Shown here piece by piece: positions 33,260 to 38,870 of a stretch of DNA of 38,870 bases; position 1 is the stretch's first letter, and each line of letters begins with the position of its first letter. Location of the stretch: contig NZ_JARJLM010000159.1 in the NCBI RefSeq assembly GCF_029335485.1, positions 1 to 38,870 of the forward strand. The letters are read 5' to 3'. The stretch is from Cupriavidus basilensis (GTDB lineage Bacteria; Pseudomonadota; Gammaproteobacteria; Burkholderiales; Burkholderiaceae). The position numbers and the translations under genes are program-made. The notes under the pieces are model-generated. The model was not told the origin of the DNA and searched no databases. It saw only the letters and a program-made list of their open reading frames with translations.

Positions 33260-33501
33260 CGGTAAAGCCCTCCATTGCAAGTGAAGATTCATCCTAACAT
33301 GGCTCGGCCCGACTCGTCCGCAAAGGCCTACACCTCGCTCGCCCACAGACCGCCGAAGCCACGCGCGAGTTCCCGTGCCCTCGGCGCCTGCCCGGAGAAC
33401 ACGATCAAGCCGTCGGGTATCACCCATCGCCGGAAGAACGATAGGCAAGCGCACGCCACATGCGCAAGCACGGCGCGCGCAAGAAAAACTTCACCGGCCC
33501 T

Positions 33502-33529
33502 TTGACAAATTCAAAAACGATGATAGAAT
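33502..33529 (+). promoter_or_regulatory. Promoter of tRNA-Lys copy 1
   Basis: TTGACA (33502-33507), 16 bases and TAGAAT (33524-33529) form a near-consensus sigma-70 promoter 13 bases upstream of the mature tRNA. Confidence 0.8.
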
Positions 33530-33542
33530 CTCGTTCTTCGTT

Positions 33543-33618
33543 GGGGCGTTAGCTCAGTTGGTAGAGCAGCGGACTCTTAATCCGTAGGTCGAGTGTTCGA
33601 GTCACTCACGCCCCACCA
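33543..33618 (+). tRNA. tRNA-Lys (anticodon CUU), copy 1
   Basis: A 76-base cloverleaf: acceptor GGGGCGT/ACGCCCC, D arm GCTC-N8-GAGC, anticodon stem GCGGA/TCCGT around loop CTCTTAA (anticodon CTT, reading AAG), five-base variable loop, T arm GAGTG-TTCGAGT-CACTC, discriminator A and encoded CCA. It is identical to copies 2 and 3. Confidence 0.95.
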
Positions 33619-33628
33619 GCGCATTTCG

Positions 33629-33663
33629 AAAAAGCCGGGAGCAGCAATGCTTCCGGCTTTTTT
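33629..33663 (+). terminator. Terminator of tRNA-Lys copy 1
   Basis: AAAGCCGGGAGCA pairs with TGCTTCCGGCTTT (one G-T pair) around a GCAA loop, followed by a T run. Confidence 0.85.
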
Positions 33664-33721
33664 CATTGGCGCGACGCGCATGCCAGCGCTACTGCCCCAC
33701 GCGCAGCCTACAAAAATCCCA

Positions 33722-33749
33722 CAAAAAAAAGCCCGCGATCAAGCGGGCC
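33722..33749 (-). terminator. Terminator of the 8-oxoguanine deaminase gene
   Basis: On the minus strand a GCCCGC/GCGGGC stem with a six-base loop is followed by eight T residues, about 100 bases past the deaminase stop. Confidence 0.82.
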
Positions 33750-33851
33750 TGAGAAGGGTCAGGGGCGTTCAGGGAACGTCCCGGCAACAAGTCTGAATAC
33801 ATAGCAGATATGGCGCAGCCCCACTCGAGTGGGGTCGCGCACGCGCCGCAT

Positions 33852-35237
33852 TCAGATATCGCCTGCGCGCTCGAACAAGGCGCGCGCGAGATCGCGGTGC
33901 CGCACCAGGATCCGCGGCAGCTCCACCGTGAGCAACTCGCCGTCGCGCACCACCACACGACCATTGATCACGCTGGTGACTACGTTGCCCGGCGTGCAGA
34001 AAACGAGCGCCGCCACCGGATCGTGGCCAGCGCCGGCGTAACCCACCTGCCCCATGCCGAAGGATACGAAATCGGCCGACATGCCGGGCGCCAGCGCGCC
34101 GATATCGTCGCGGCCCAGCACCCGCGCGCCGCCCAGCGTGGCGATCTCCAGCGCTTCGCGCGCACTCATGGCAGCGGGCCCGTATCCCACCCGCTGCAAC
34201 AGCATCGCCTGGCGCGCTTCCCCGAGCATATGGGCGCCATCGTTCGAGGCGCTGCCATCCACCCCGAGCCCGACCGGCACGCCGGCATCGCGCATCGCGC
34301 GCACGGGCGCAATGCCCGACGCCAGCCGCATATTGGAGCAAGGGCAATGCGCCACCCCGGTGCCGGTGCGGGCGAACAGTGCGATGCCCTCGTCGTCGAG
34401 CTTGACGCAATGCGCATGCCATACGTCGGGGCCCACCCAGCCGAGCTCCTGCGCATACTGCGCGGGCGTCAGCCCGAACTTCTCGCGCGAATAGGCAATG
34501 TCGTTGTCGTTCTCGGCGAGATGGGTGTGCATCGACACCCCGTAACTGCGCGCCAGCAACGCCGACTCACGCATCAGGTCGCGCGATACCGAGAACGGCG
34601 AGCACGGCGCCACCACCACGCGCAGCATCGCGTGGCGCGAGGCATCGTGGTACTGCTCGATCAGCCTCTGACTGTCCTTGAGGATGGCCTGCTCTTCCTC
34701 CACCACCGAATCGGGCGGCAAGCCGCCCTTGCTGCGGCCCACGCTCATCGAGCCGCGCGCGGCGTGGAAGCGCATGCCCATATCGGCCGCCGCGGCGATG
34801 GAATCATCCAGCCGCGCGCCATTGGGATAGAGATAGAGATGGTCGCTCGTGGTGGTGCAGCCAGACAGCATCAGCTCGGCCATCGCGGTCCGGGTCGATA
34901 CATCGATCATCTCCGGCGTCAGGTGCGACCACAACATATACAGATTACTCAGCCAGGAGAACAGCTCGGCGTCCTGCGCCGCGGGCACGGCGCGGGTCAG
35001 GCTCTGGTACATGTGATGGTGTGTATTCACGAGGCCGGGGATCACCACCTGCCCCGTCATGTCGAGCACCTCGGCACCCCCTTCCTCGATCAGCCGGCGG
35101 TATCGAGGCGGCAACTCGGCGCTGGCGCCAACCCATTCGATCGCCTGGCCCTGCGCAACCAGCGCACCCCCCGCAATTTCGCGGCGTTGCGCATCCATGG
35201 TCACCAGGATGTCTGCATTGATGAGGATGAGGGGCAT
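33852..35237 (-). CDS. 8-oxoguanine deaminase-like amidohydrolase
   Basis: A 461-residue metal-dependent hydrolase of the TrzN/AtzB/guanine-deaminase group. Zinc ligands are visible: NTHHHMYQS (H73, H75), HTHLAEND, HAHCVKLDD and GVDGSASND. The CTTTSDHLYLYPN segment near residue 130 is typical of bacterial 8-oxoguanine deaminases, which convert 8-oxoguanine to urate. Related enzymes dechlorinate or deaminate triazines, so the substrate is probable rather than certain. The start MPLILINADILVT agrees with the family. A LysR gene lies 204 bases upstream on the same strand and may regulate it. Confidence 0.82.
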   Translation of the reverse strand: MPLILINADILVTMDAQRREIAGGALVAQGQAIEWVGASAELPPRYRRLIEEGGAEVLDMTGQVVIPGLVNTHHHMYQSLTRAVPAAQDAELFSWLSNLYMLWSHLTPEMIDVSTRTAMAELMLSGCTTTSDHLYLYPNGARLDDSIAAAADMGMRFHAARGSMSVGRSKGGLPPDSVVEEEQAILKDSQRLIEQYHDASRHAMLRVVVAPCSPFSVSRDLMRESALLARSYGVSMHTHLAENDNDIAYSREKFGLTPAQYAQELGWVGPDVWHAHCVKLDDEGIALFARTGTGVAHCPCSNMRLASGIAPVRAMRDAGVPVGLGVDGSASNDGAHMLGEARQAMLLQRVGYGPAAMSAREALEIATLGGARVLGRDDIGALAPGMSADFVSFGMGQVGYAGAGHDPVAALVFCTPGNVVTSVINGRVVVRDGELLTVELPRILVRHRDLARALFERAGDI

Positions 35238-35441
35238 GGCGGGATCTTCGGGTCAGGAACGTGAACGGAAAGGAAACGCGGCGCCGTGGCCGGGGCGCGT
35301 CTTCGCGCCGGCGCCTCGGGCGGACCGGCCCCGACAGTCTAGGACGGCGGCGGCGCCTGGCAAAGCATCGAATTCCGGCGACGGTGTGCGCAAAAAAAGC
35401 ACAATGCCTGGCCAGCCACCAGAGACGCGCGCCGCCGGCCG

Positions 35442-36350
35442 CTAGCGCGCGCCGGCAAACAGCGCCGCCAGCCCCGCACCAATCCTGTCGGCCATCAGCG
35501 CAGCCGCGGCGCTCAGCGGGTTGCGTGCGCGTGCCACGAGCCGCAGCGTCTGACAGGGCAGCCTGCCGTCGCGCAGGGGTACCCAGACCAGCGCACCGCG
35601 CGCCCGCTCCTCCAGCACGTCGAGGGGATTCAGGAAAGCAATGCCGGTGCCTAGCATCACCAGGCGCCGCATCAGGGAAGTCGAGGTGGTCTCGGTCACC
35701 GGCGAGACGTCGATCATGGCGCGGGCGAAAGCCTCGTCCAGGATGGCGCGGATCGACATCGAGGGCGCGGGCAGGATCAGCGGATAGGCCAGGCACTCGC
35801 TTAGCAGCGTCGATGGCTGCCCGGCCAGCGCATGTCCGGGCGCAACCACGGCGCCTATATGCCAGTCGTTGCTGGCAAGAGTGGAAAAGGCGGCCATGTC
35901 GGGCAACTCGTAGCCGAGGCCAAGGTCGGCATCGCCGCGCTCGACGGCGCTGACGATTTCCGCCACCGGCAGGTCGACCAGCCGCACCAGGATGCCCGGG
36001 TATTGCTGGCGGAATTCATGCACCAGCGCAGGCATCAGCGAACCGGCCAGCCCCGCGGTGGTGACGACGGTCACCTCGCCCTGGCGCACCCCCTTGACGG
36101 CCTCGATACGGCTGCGCAACAGCGCGTGCTCTCGCAGCGTGTGACGCACGTGCGCCAGCACCATCTCGCCCAGCGGCGTCAGCCGAAGGCGTTTGTTGAT
36201 GCGCTCGAAGATCGGCGCCCCGAGTTCCGTCTCCAGATCCAGGATCTGCCGGTTGATCGCGCTCGGTGCCACGTGCAGATGCTGCGCGGCCTGGCGGATC
36301 GACCCGCGGGTCACCACCTCGTCGAGGTAGCGCAGGACTCTGGCGTGCAT
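35442..36350 (-). CDS. LysR-family transcriptional regulator
   Basis: A 302-residue regulator with an N-terminal winged helix-turn-helix (about 1-60; SIRQAAQHLHVAPSAINRQILDLE) and a periplasmic-binding-like effector domain (about 88-295). It is of the type common beside purine or aromatic catabolism genes. It is on the same strand as the deaminase, 204 bases away, so it may regulate it, although LysR genes are more often divergent from their targets. It sits between tRNA-Lys copies 1 and 2. Confidence 0.92.
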   Translation of the reverse strand: MHARVLRYLDEVVTRGSIRQAAQHLHVAPSAINRQILDLETELGAPIFERINKRLRLTPLGEMVLAHVRHTLREHALLRSRIEAVKGVRQGEVTVVTTAGLAGSLMPALVHEFRQQYPGILVRLVDLPVAEIVSAVERGDADLGLGYELPDMAAFSTLASNDWHIGAVVAPGHALAGQPSTLLSECLAYPLILPAPSMSIRAILDEAFARAMIDVSPVTETTSTSLMRRLVMLGTGIAFLNPLDVLEERARGALVWVPLRDGRLPCQTLRLVARARNPLSAAAALMADRIGAGLAALFAGAR

Positions 36351-36502
36351 GGCGGGCTCCGCATTGAGGGGAATGGTTCAGCGCGGCACCGGACGCCGCT
36401 GCCGAGGAGGACGAGCGCATTGTAGCCAATGCGATAAAACGATCCCGGCCACTTGCCGCGAACGAGTTCACTGCGAAATTCAAACCAACGCAACAAAAGG
36501 TG

Positions 36503-36531
36503 TTGCATTATCACAATTGGCTTGCTATGAT
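36503..36531 (+). promoter_or_regulatory. Promoter of tRNA-Lys copy 2
   Basis: TTGCAT (36503-36508), 17 bases and TATGAT (36526-36531), followed by CTCGG before the tRNA. It matches the promoter of copy 3 almost exactly but differs from that of copy 1. Confidence 0.75.
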
Positions 36532-36543
36532 CCTCGGCTCGTT

Positions 36544-36619
36544 GGGGCGTTAGCTCAGTTGGTAGAGCAGCGGACTCTTAATCCGTAGGTCGAGTGTTCG
36601 AGTCACTCACGCCCCACCA
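36544..36619 (+). tRNA. tRNA-Lys (anticodon CUU), copy 2
   Basis: Identical over all 76 bases to copies 1 and 3, including the encoded CCA. It is 241 bases upstream of copy 3. Confidence 0.95.
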
Positions 36620-36627
36620 ACGAATCC

Positions 36628-36662
36628 AAAAAGCCGGAAGCAGCAGTGCTCCCGGCTTTTTC
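36628..36662 (+). terminator. Terminator of tRNA-Lys copy 2
   Basis: AAAAGCCGGAAGCA pairs with TGCTCCCGGCTTTT (with one mismatch or A-C) around a short loop, followed by T. Confidence 0.82.
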
Positions 36663-36743
36663 ATTGGCGCATCGGAATGTGCCGATGGCCCGCCCATTTC
36701 CCCGCGCAGCAAACCCGGATTCAAACCAACATCACGATAGGTA

Positions 36744-36772
36744 TTGCATTCCCGCGATGAGTTTGCTATGAT
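36744..36772 (+). promoter_or_regulatory. Promoter of tRNA-Lys copy 3
   Basis: TTGCAT (36744-36749), 17 bases and TATGAT (36767-36772). The upstream ATTCAAACCAAC is shared with copy 2, so the promoter was duplicated with the tRNA. Confidence 0.75.
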
Positions 36773-36784
36773 TTTCGGCTCGTT

Positions 36785-36860
36785 GGGGCGTTAGCTCAGT
36801 TGGTAGAGCAGCGGACTCTTAATCCGTAGGTCGAGTGTTCGAGTCACTCACGCCCCACCA
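36785..36860 (+). tRNA. tRNA-Lys (anticodon CUU), copy 3
   Basis: Identical over all 76 bases to copies 1 and 2, with encoded CCA. It has its own promoter and terminator. The antisense open frame over it (ending SDSNTRPTD) is a well-known tRNA artefact. Confidence 0.95.
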
Positions 36861-36869
36861 ACGAATCCC

Positions 36870-36904
36870 AAAAAGCCGGAAGCAGCAATGCTCCCGGCTT
36901 TTTT
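36870..36904 (+). terminator. Terminator of tRNA-Lys copy 3
   Basis: AAAAGCCGGAAGCA pairs imperfectly with TGCTCCCGGCTTTT around CAA, followed by a T run. Confidence 0.83.
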
Positions 36905-37233
36905 CATTGGCGCACCGGGGTCCGTTCACGATCGATTGGTGGTGGTCACCGCTTCTTGCTCGCCATCGCACAGGCGGTCGGATCAGGACAAATGGGCAAG
37001 ATACGCGGGTTGATACCAATTCCACCGCCCGCGCTTTCACGGTTGAATTGCGCCCGGAGCACAATGCGGAACATAGTTCCGCATCACGGAACCAATCCGA
37101 ACTCCGGCGCCCCGCGGCAGCCCCGGCTCCGCGGGCGCGTCCCGGCCCGCCTTCGGGAAGGAGACAAGGGCACCGCCGGCGCAGAGCGCCGCGCCCTTGC
37201 GCCGATCGGGCTGCATGATCAGACCAAGAATCC
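36905..37233. other. Gene-free leader upstream of the Bug receptor
   Basis: No gene or RNA is supported. The open frame extending the receptor upstream through this stretch has no ribosome site and its codons do not resemble a secreted protein. No clear promoter was found. Confidence 0.5.
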
Positions 37234-37235
37234 TC

Positions 37236-37239
37236 GGGA
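37236..37239 (+). promoter_or_regulatory. Ribosome binding site deciding the TTG start of the Bug receptor
   Basis: GGAG lies seven bases before TTG at 37247, and no in-frame ATG is near that gives a signal peptide. The ATG at 37215 is out of frame. Confidence 0.65.
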
Positions 37240-37246
37240 GCCTCAC

Positions 37247-38221
37247 TTGAAAGCAGTATCGAATGTCGGCAGCGCAGCCTGCCTGGCCCTCCTCGGCCTG
37301 TGCCACGGCGCCCTGGCGCAGACCTATCCGACCAAGCCGATCCGCCTGATCGTGCCGTTCGCCGCGGGCGGCACCACGGACATCGTGGCGCGCTCGGTCG
37401 CGGACGGCATTGGCCGTGAACTCGGCCAGGTGGTGGTGGTGGAAAACCGTGGCGGCGGCGGCGGCGTGATCGGCGCCGATGCCCTGGCCAAGGCTTCGCC
37501 CGACGGCTATACGCTGGGCATCGCCACCGTGAGCACCATGGCGACGAACCCGGCGACCAATGCCAGGAATCCCTACGATCCGATCAAGGATTTCGCGCCC
37601 ATCACCAACCTGGTCAATGTGCCGAACGTGCTGACGGTCAACCCGAAGGTCCCGGCCAGGACCTTGCAGGAATTCGTCGCCCTGGTCAAAGCCAATCCCG
37701 GCAAGTACAGCTATGCGTCGGCCGGCAAAGGCAGCATCTCCCATCTGGATGGAGAACTGTTCAAGTTCCTGACCAAGACCGATATGGTGCATATCCCCTA
37801 CCGGGGATCGGGGCCCGCCCTGAACGACACGCTGGCCGGCCAGGTCAGCGGGCAGTTCGACAACCTGCCCTCGTCGATGCCTCACATCCAGGCCGGCAAG
37901 CTGCGTGCCCTGGCCGTGGCGGCGCCAAAACGGGTGGACGGGCTGCCTGACGTGCCGACCTTTGCCGAAGCCGGCATGAAGGATATGAACAACATGGCGT
38001 GGTATGGCCTGGTGGCCCCGGCCAACACGCCCGCCGCGATCATCGCCAAGGTACACGACGCTGCCGTGAAGACCTTGCAGGATCCCAATGTGAAGCGCCG
38101 CCTGGCCGAGAGCGGCGCGTACACCGACGGCAACACGCCGCAGCAATACACCGCGCAGATCAAGCGCGAACTGGAACTGCGCAAGAAGATCGCGCACGAC
38201 CAGAACATCACGCTGGAATAA
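37247..38221 (+). CDS. Bug-type tripartite tricarboxylate (TctC) extracytoplasmic solute receptor
   Basis: A 324-residue periplasmic binding protein. A signal peptide (about 1-24, cleavage after ALA) precedes the mature start QTYPTKPIRLIVPFAAGGTTDI, the hallmark of the family. The ENRGGGGGVIGADALAKASPDGYTLG and IPYRGSGPALNDTLAGQV segments form the carboxylate-binding loops. Translation begins at TTG. No TctA or TctB membrane genes are adjacent, as is common because Bug genes are greatly expanded and often orphan in Cupriavidus and Bordetella relatives. Ligand is unknown. Confidence 0.92.
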   Translation: MKAVSNVGSAACLALLGLCHGALAQTYPTKPIRLIVPFAAGGTTDIVARSVADGIGRELGQVVVVENRGGGGGVIGADALAKASPDGYTLGIATVSTMATNPATNARNPYDPIKDFAPITNLVNVPNVLTVNPKVPARTLQEFVALVKANPGKYSYASAGKGSISHLDGELFKFLTKTDMVHIPYRGSGPALNDTLAGQVSGQFDNLPSSMPHIQAGKLRALAVAAPKRVDGLPDVPTFAEAGMKDMNNMAWYGLVAPANTPAAIIAKVHDAAVKTLQDPNVKRRLAESGAYTDGNTPQQYTAQIKRELELRKKIAHDQNITLE

Positions 38222-38477
38222 GAAACCGAAGGCCGGCCGCCCCCGGCCGGGCCTTGCCGGAGCGCGCCGGCGCCCCCGCGTTTTCCCTTGCTTGTTTTTC
38301 CGCTGGACCCTCCCATTTATTGATCTGGCGCAGAAGCCGCCAGCGCGTTAAGCGGTTCAATACAGTGGGAAGAAAGATTAACTTCGCAGGGTCATCCCTA
38401 GTCGGTAAAGTACCCGGTCGGACGACCACTTTTGCGGCCATGCTCCCTGCCCGTGGCCATTACTCACGAGGATGAAT
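38222..38477. other. Spacer between the Bug receptor and the repeat protein
   Basis: Contains an imperfect GC-rich inverted repeat just after the receptor stop (about 38231-38254) without a T run, and then less GC-rich sequence that should hold the promoter of the repeat protein. No convincing hexamers were identified. Confidence 0.45.
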
Positions 38478-38825
38478 ATGCGCAACAAGACCGTACCCGC
38501 CCTGATCATCGCCGCCCTGACAGCCTTCGGCGGCGCGCAACTGGCGCATGCCCAGAAAAACTATACCGATGGCGGCGACCTCTACGGCGGCGCCCACACG
38601 GGCAAGGTCGACCCGAACAAGAACGCGGCCAAGTCGGGCAAGTTCGACCCGTACACCGATGGCGCGAAGAAATCGACCAAATCGAACCTGAACGCCGCCG
38701 GCGGCAAGAAGAAGGCAGATCCATACACCGACGGTGCCAAGGCAGGCAAGTTCGATCCGTACACGGATGGCGCCAAGGCGGGCAAGTTCGACCCCTACAC
38801 CGACGGCGCCAAGGCCAAGCAGTAA
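38478..38825 (+). CDS. Small secreted DPYTDGAK-repeat protein of unknown function
   Basis: A 115-residue protein with a clear signal peptide (about 1-25, cleavage after AHA) and a mature part of about 90 residues made almost wholly of low-complexity repeats. DPYTDGAK occurs four times (Asp at residues 57, 81, 93 and 105), and the last three are 12 residues apart within the unit AGKFDPYTDGAK. A degenerate copy, NYTDGGD, lies at the mature N-terminus. The mature protein is highly charged (Lys, Asp), lacks cysteine and has no membrane segment, so it is probably disordered in the periplasm or outside the cell. ATG 38478 is preferred because GAGG lies six bases upstream; ATG 38472 directly abuts it. 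I do not recognise the family and assign no function. Confidence 0.8.
   Translation: MRNKTVPALIIAALTAFGGAQLAHAQKNYTDGGDLYGGAHTGKVDPNKNAAKSGKFDPYTDGAKKSTKSNLNAAGGKKKADPYTDGAKAGKFDPYTDGAKAGKFDPYTDGAKAKQ
38646..38813 (+). repeat. DPYTDGAK-coding repeats
   Basis: Units at 38646, 38718, 38754 and 38790, each 24 bases for the core, with 36-base periodicity for the last three. Third-codon positions differ between units (GAC/GAT, CCG/CCA/CCC, ACC/ACG, GAT/GAC, GCG/GCT-type changes) while the amino acids stay the same. Confidence 0.9.
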
Positions 38826-38870
38826 GCCCAGCAAGCCGCCCGGCTCCGGCCGTCCGCGAGGACGGTGCGC

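Noticed and set aside
33275-33505. 76-codon open frame upstream of tRNA-Lys copy 1
   Set aside because: Overlaps the leader of the DUF1488 gene, lacks a ribosome site and ends at the tRNA promoter; composition is that of random GC-rich sequence.
36819-37064. Open frame on the minus strand ending VSDSNTRPTD
   Set aside because: Classic false gene read antisense through a tRNA.

Overview
The window is GC-rich, densely coding chromosomal DNA from a betaproteobacterium, most likely Cupriavidus or a close Burkholderiaceae relative. The main evidence is a 192-residue phasin PhaP1 next to an 895-residue homodimeric-type pyruvate dehydrogenase E1, a two-lipoyl-domain E2 and an E3 that carries its own lipoyl domain. 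An HslV-like betaproteobacterial proteasome homologue sits inside that cluster, and a Bug-type solute receptor lies nearby. No insertion sequence, prophage, CRISPR array or plasmid function was seen, so this looks like a stable core region.

Layout. (1) 1-5.9 kb: a lactate/2-hydroxyacid oxidation block. A lutAB-type operon on the minus strand (lutC is expected just off the left edge) diverges from an IclR regulator, a GntR/FadR regulator and an FAD-linked D-2-hydroxyacid dehydrogenase. (2) 5.9-10.6 kb: a PBP7-type D,D-peptidase, and a tightly packed minus-strand operon encoding a histone-deacetylase-like amidohydrolase, an EamA exporter, a hotdog thioesterase and a nitroreductase. (3) 10.6-22.9 kb: phaP1 with a consensus promoter flanked by three TGC-N3-GCA candidate PhaR sites, then the convergent pdhA1-pdhB-BPH-pdhL operon, then a divergent PAS sensor kinase and FixJ-type regulator. 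(4) 22.9-26.9 kb: a CbiM-like membrane protein, folD and an M3 oligopeptidase. (5) 26.9-33.3 kb: an MFS carrier divergent from a HutC-like regulator with a clear operator, an exonuclease III, a MarR-SulP pair and a DUF1488 protein. (6) 33.5-38.9 kb: three identical tRNA-Lys(CUU) genes, each with its own promoter and terminator, bracketing an 8-oxoguanine deaminase and a LysR regulator; then a TTG-started Bug receptor and a small secreted protein built of DPYTDGAK repeats.

How it fits together. The left half centres on lactate to pyruvate to acetyl-CoA to PHB-granule metabolism: Lut proteins and the FAD dehydrogenase make pyruvate, the PDH complex makes acetyl-CoA, and PhaP1 coats the polyhydroxybutyrate that stores the excess. 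This is an inference from gene families and adjacency. The least explained items are the proteasome homologue between E2 and E3, the DPYTDGAK repeat protein, the two-component system facing pdhA1, and the long hairpin between pdhA1 and pdhB.
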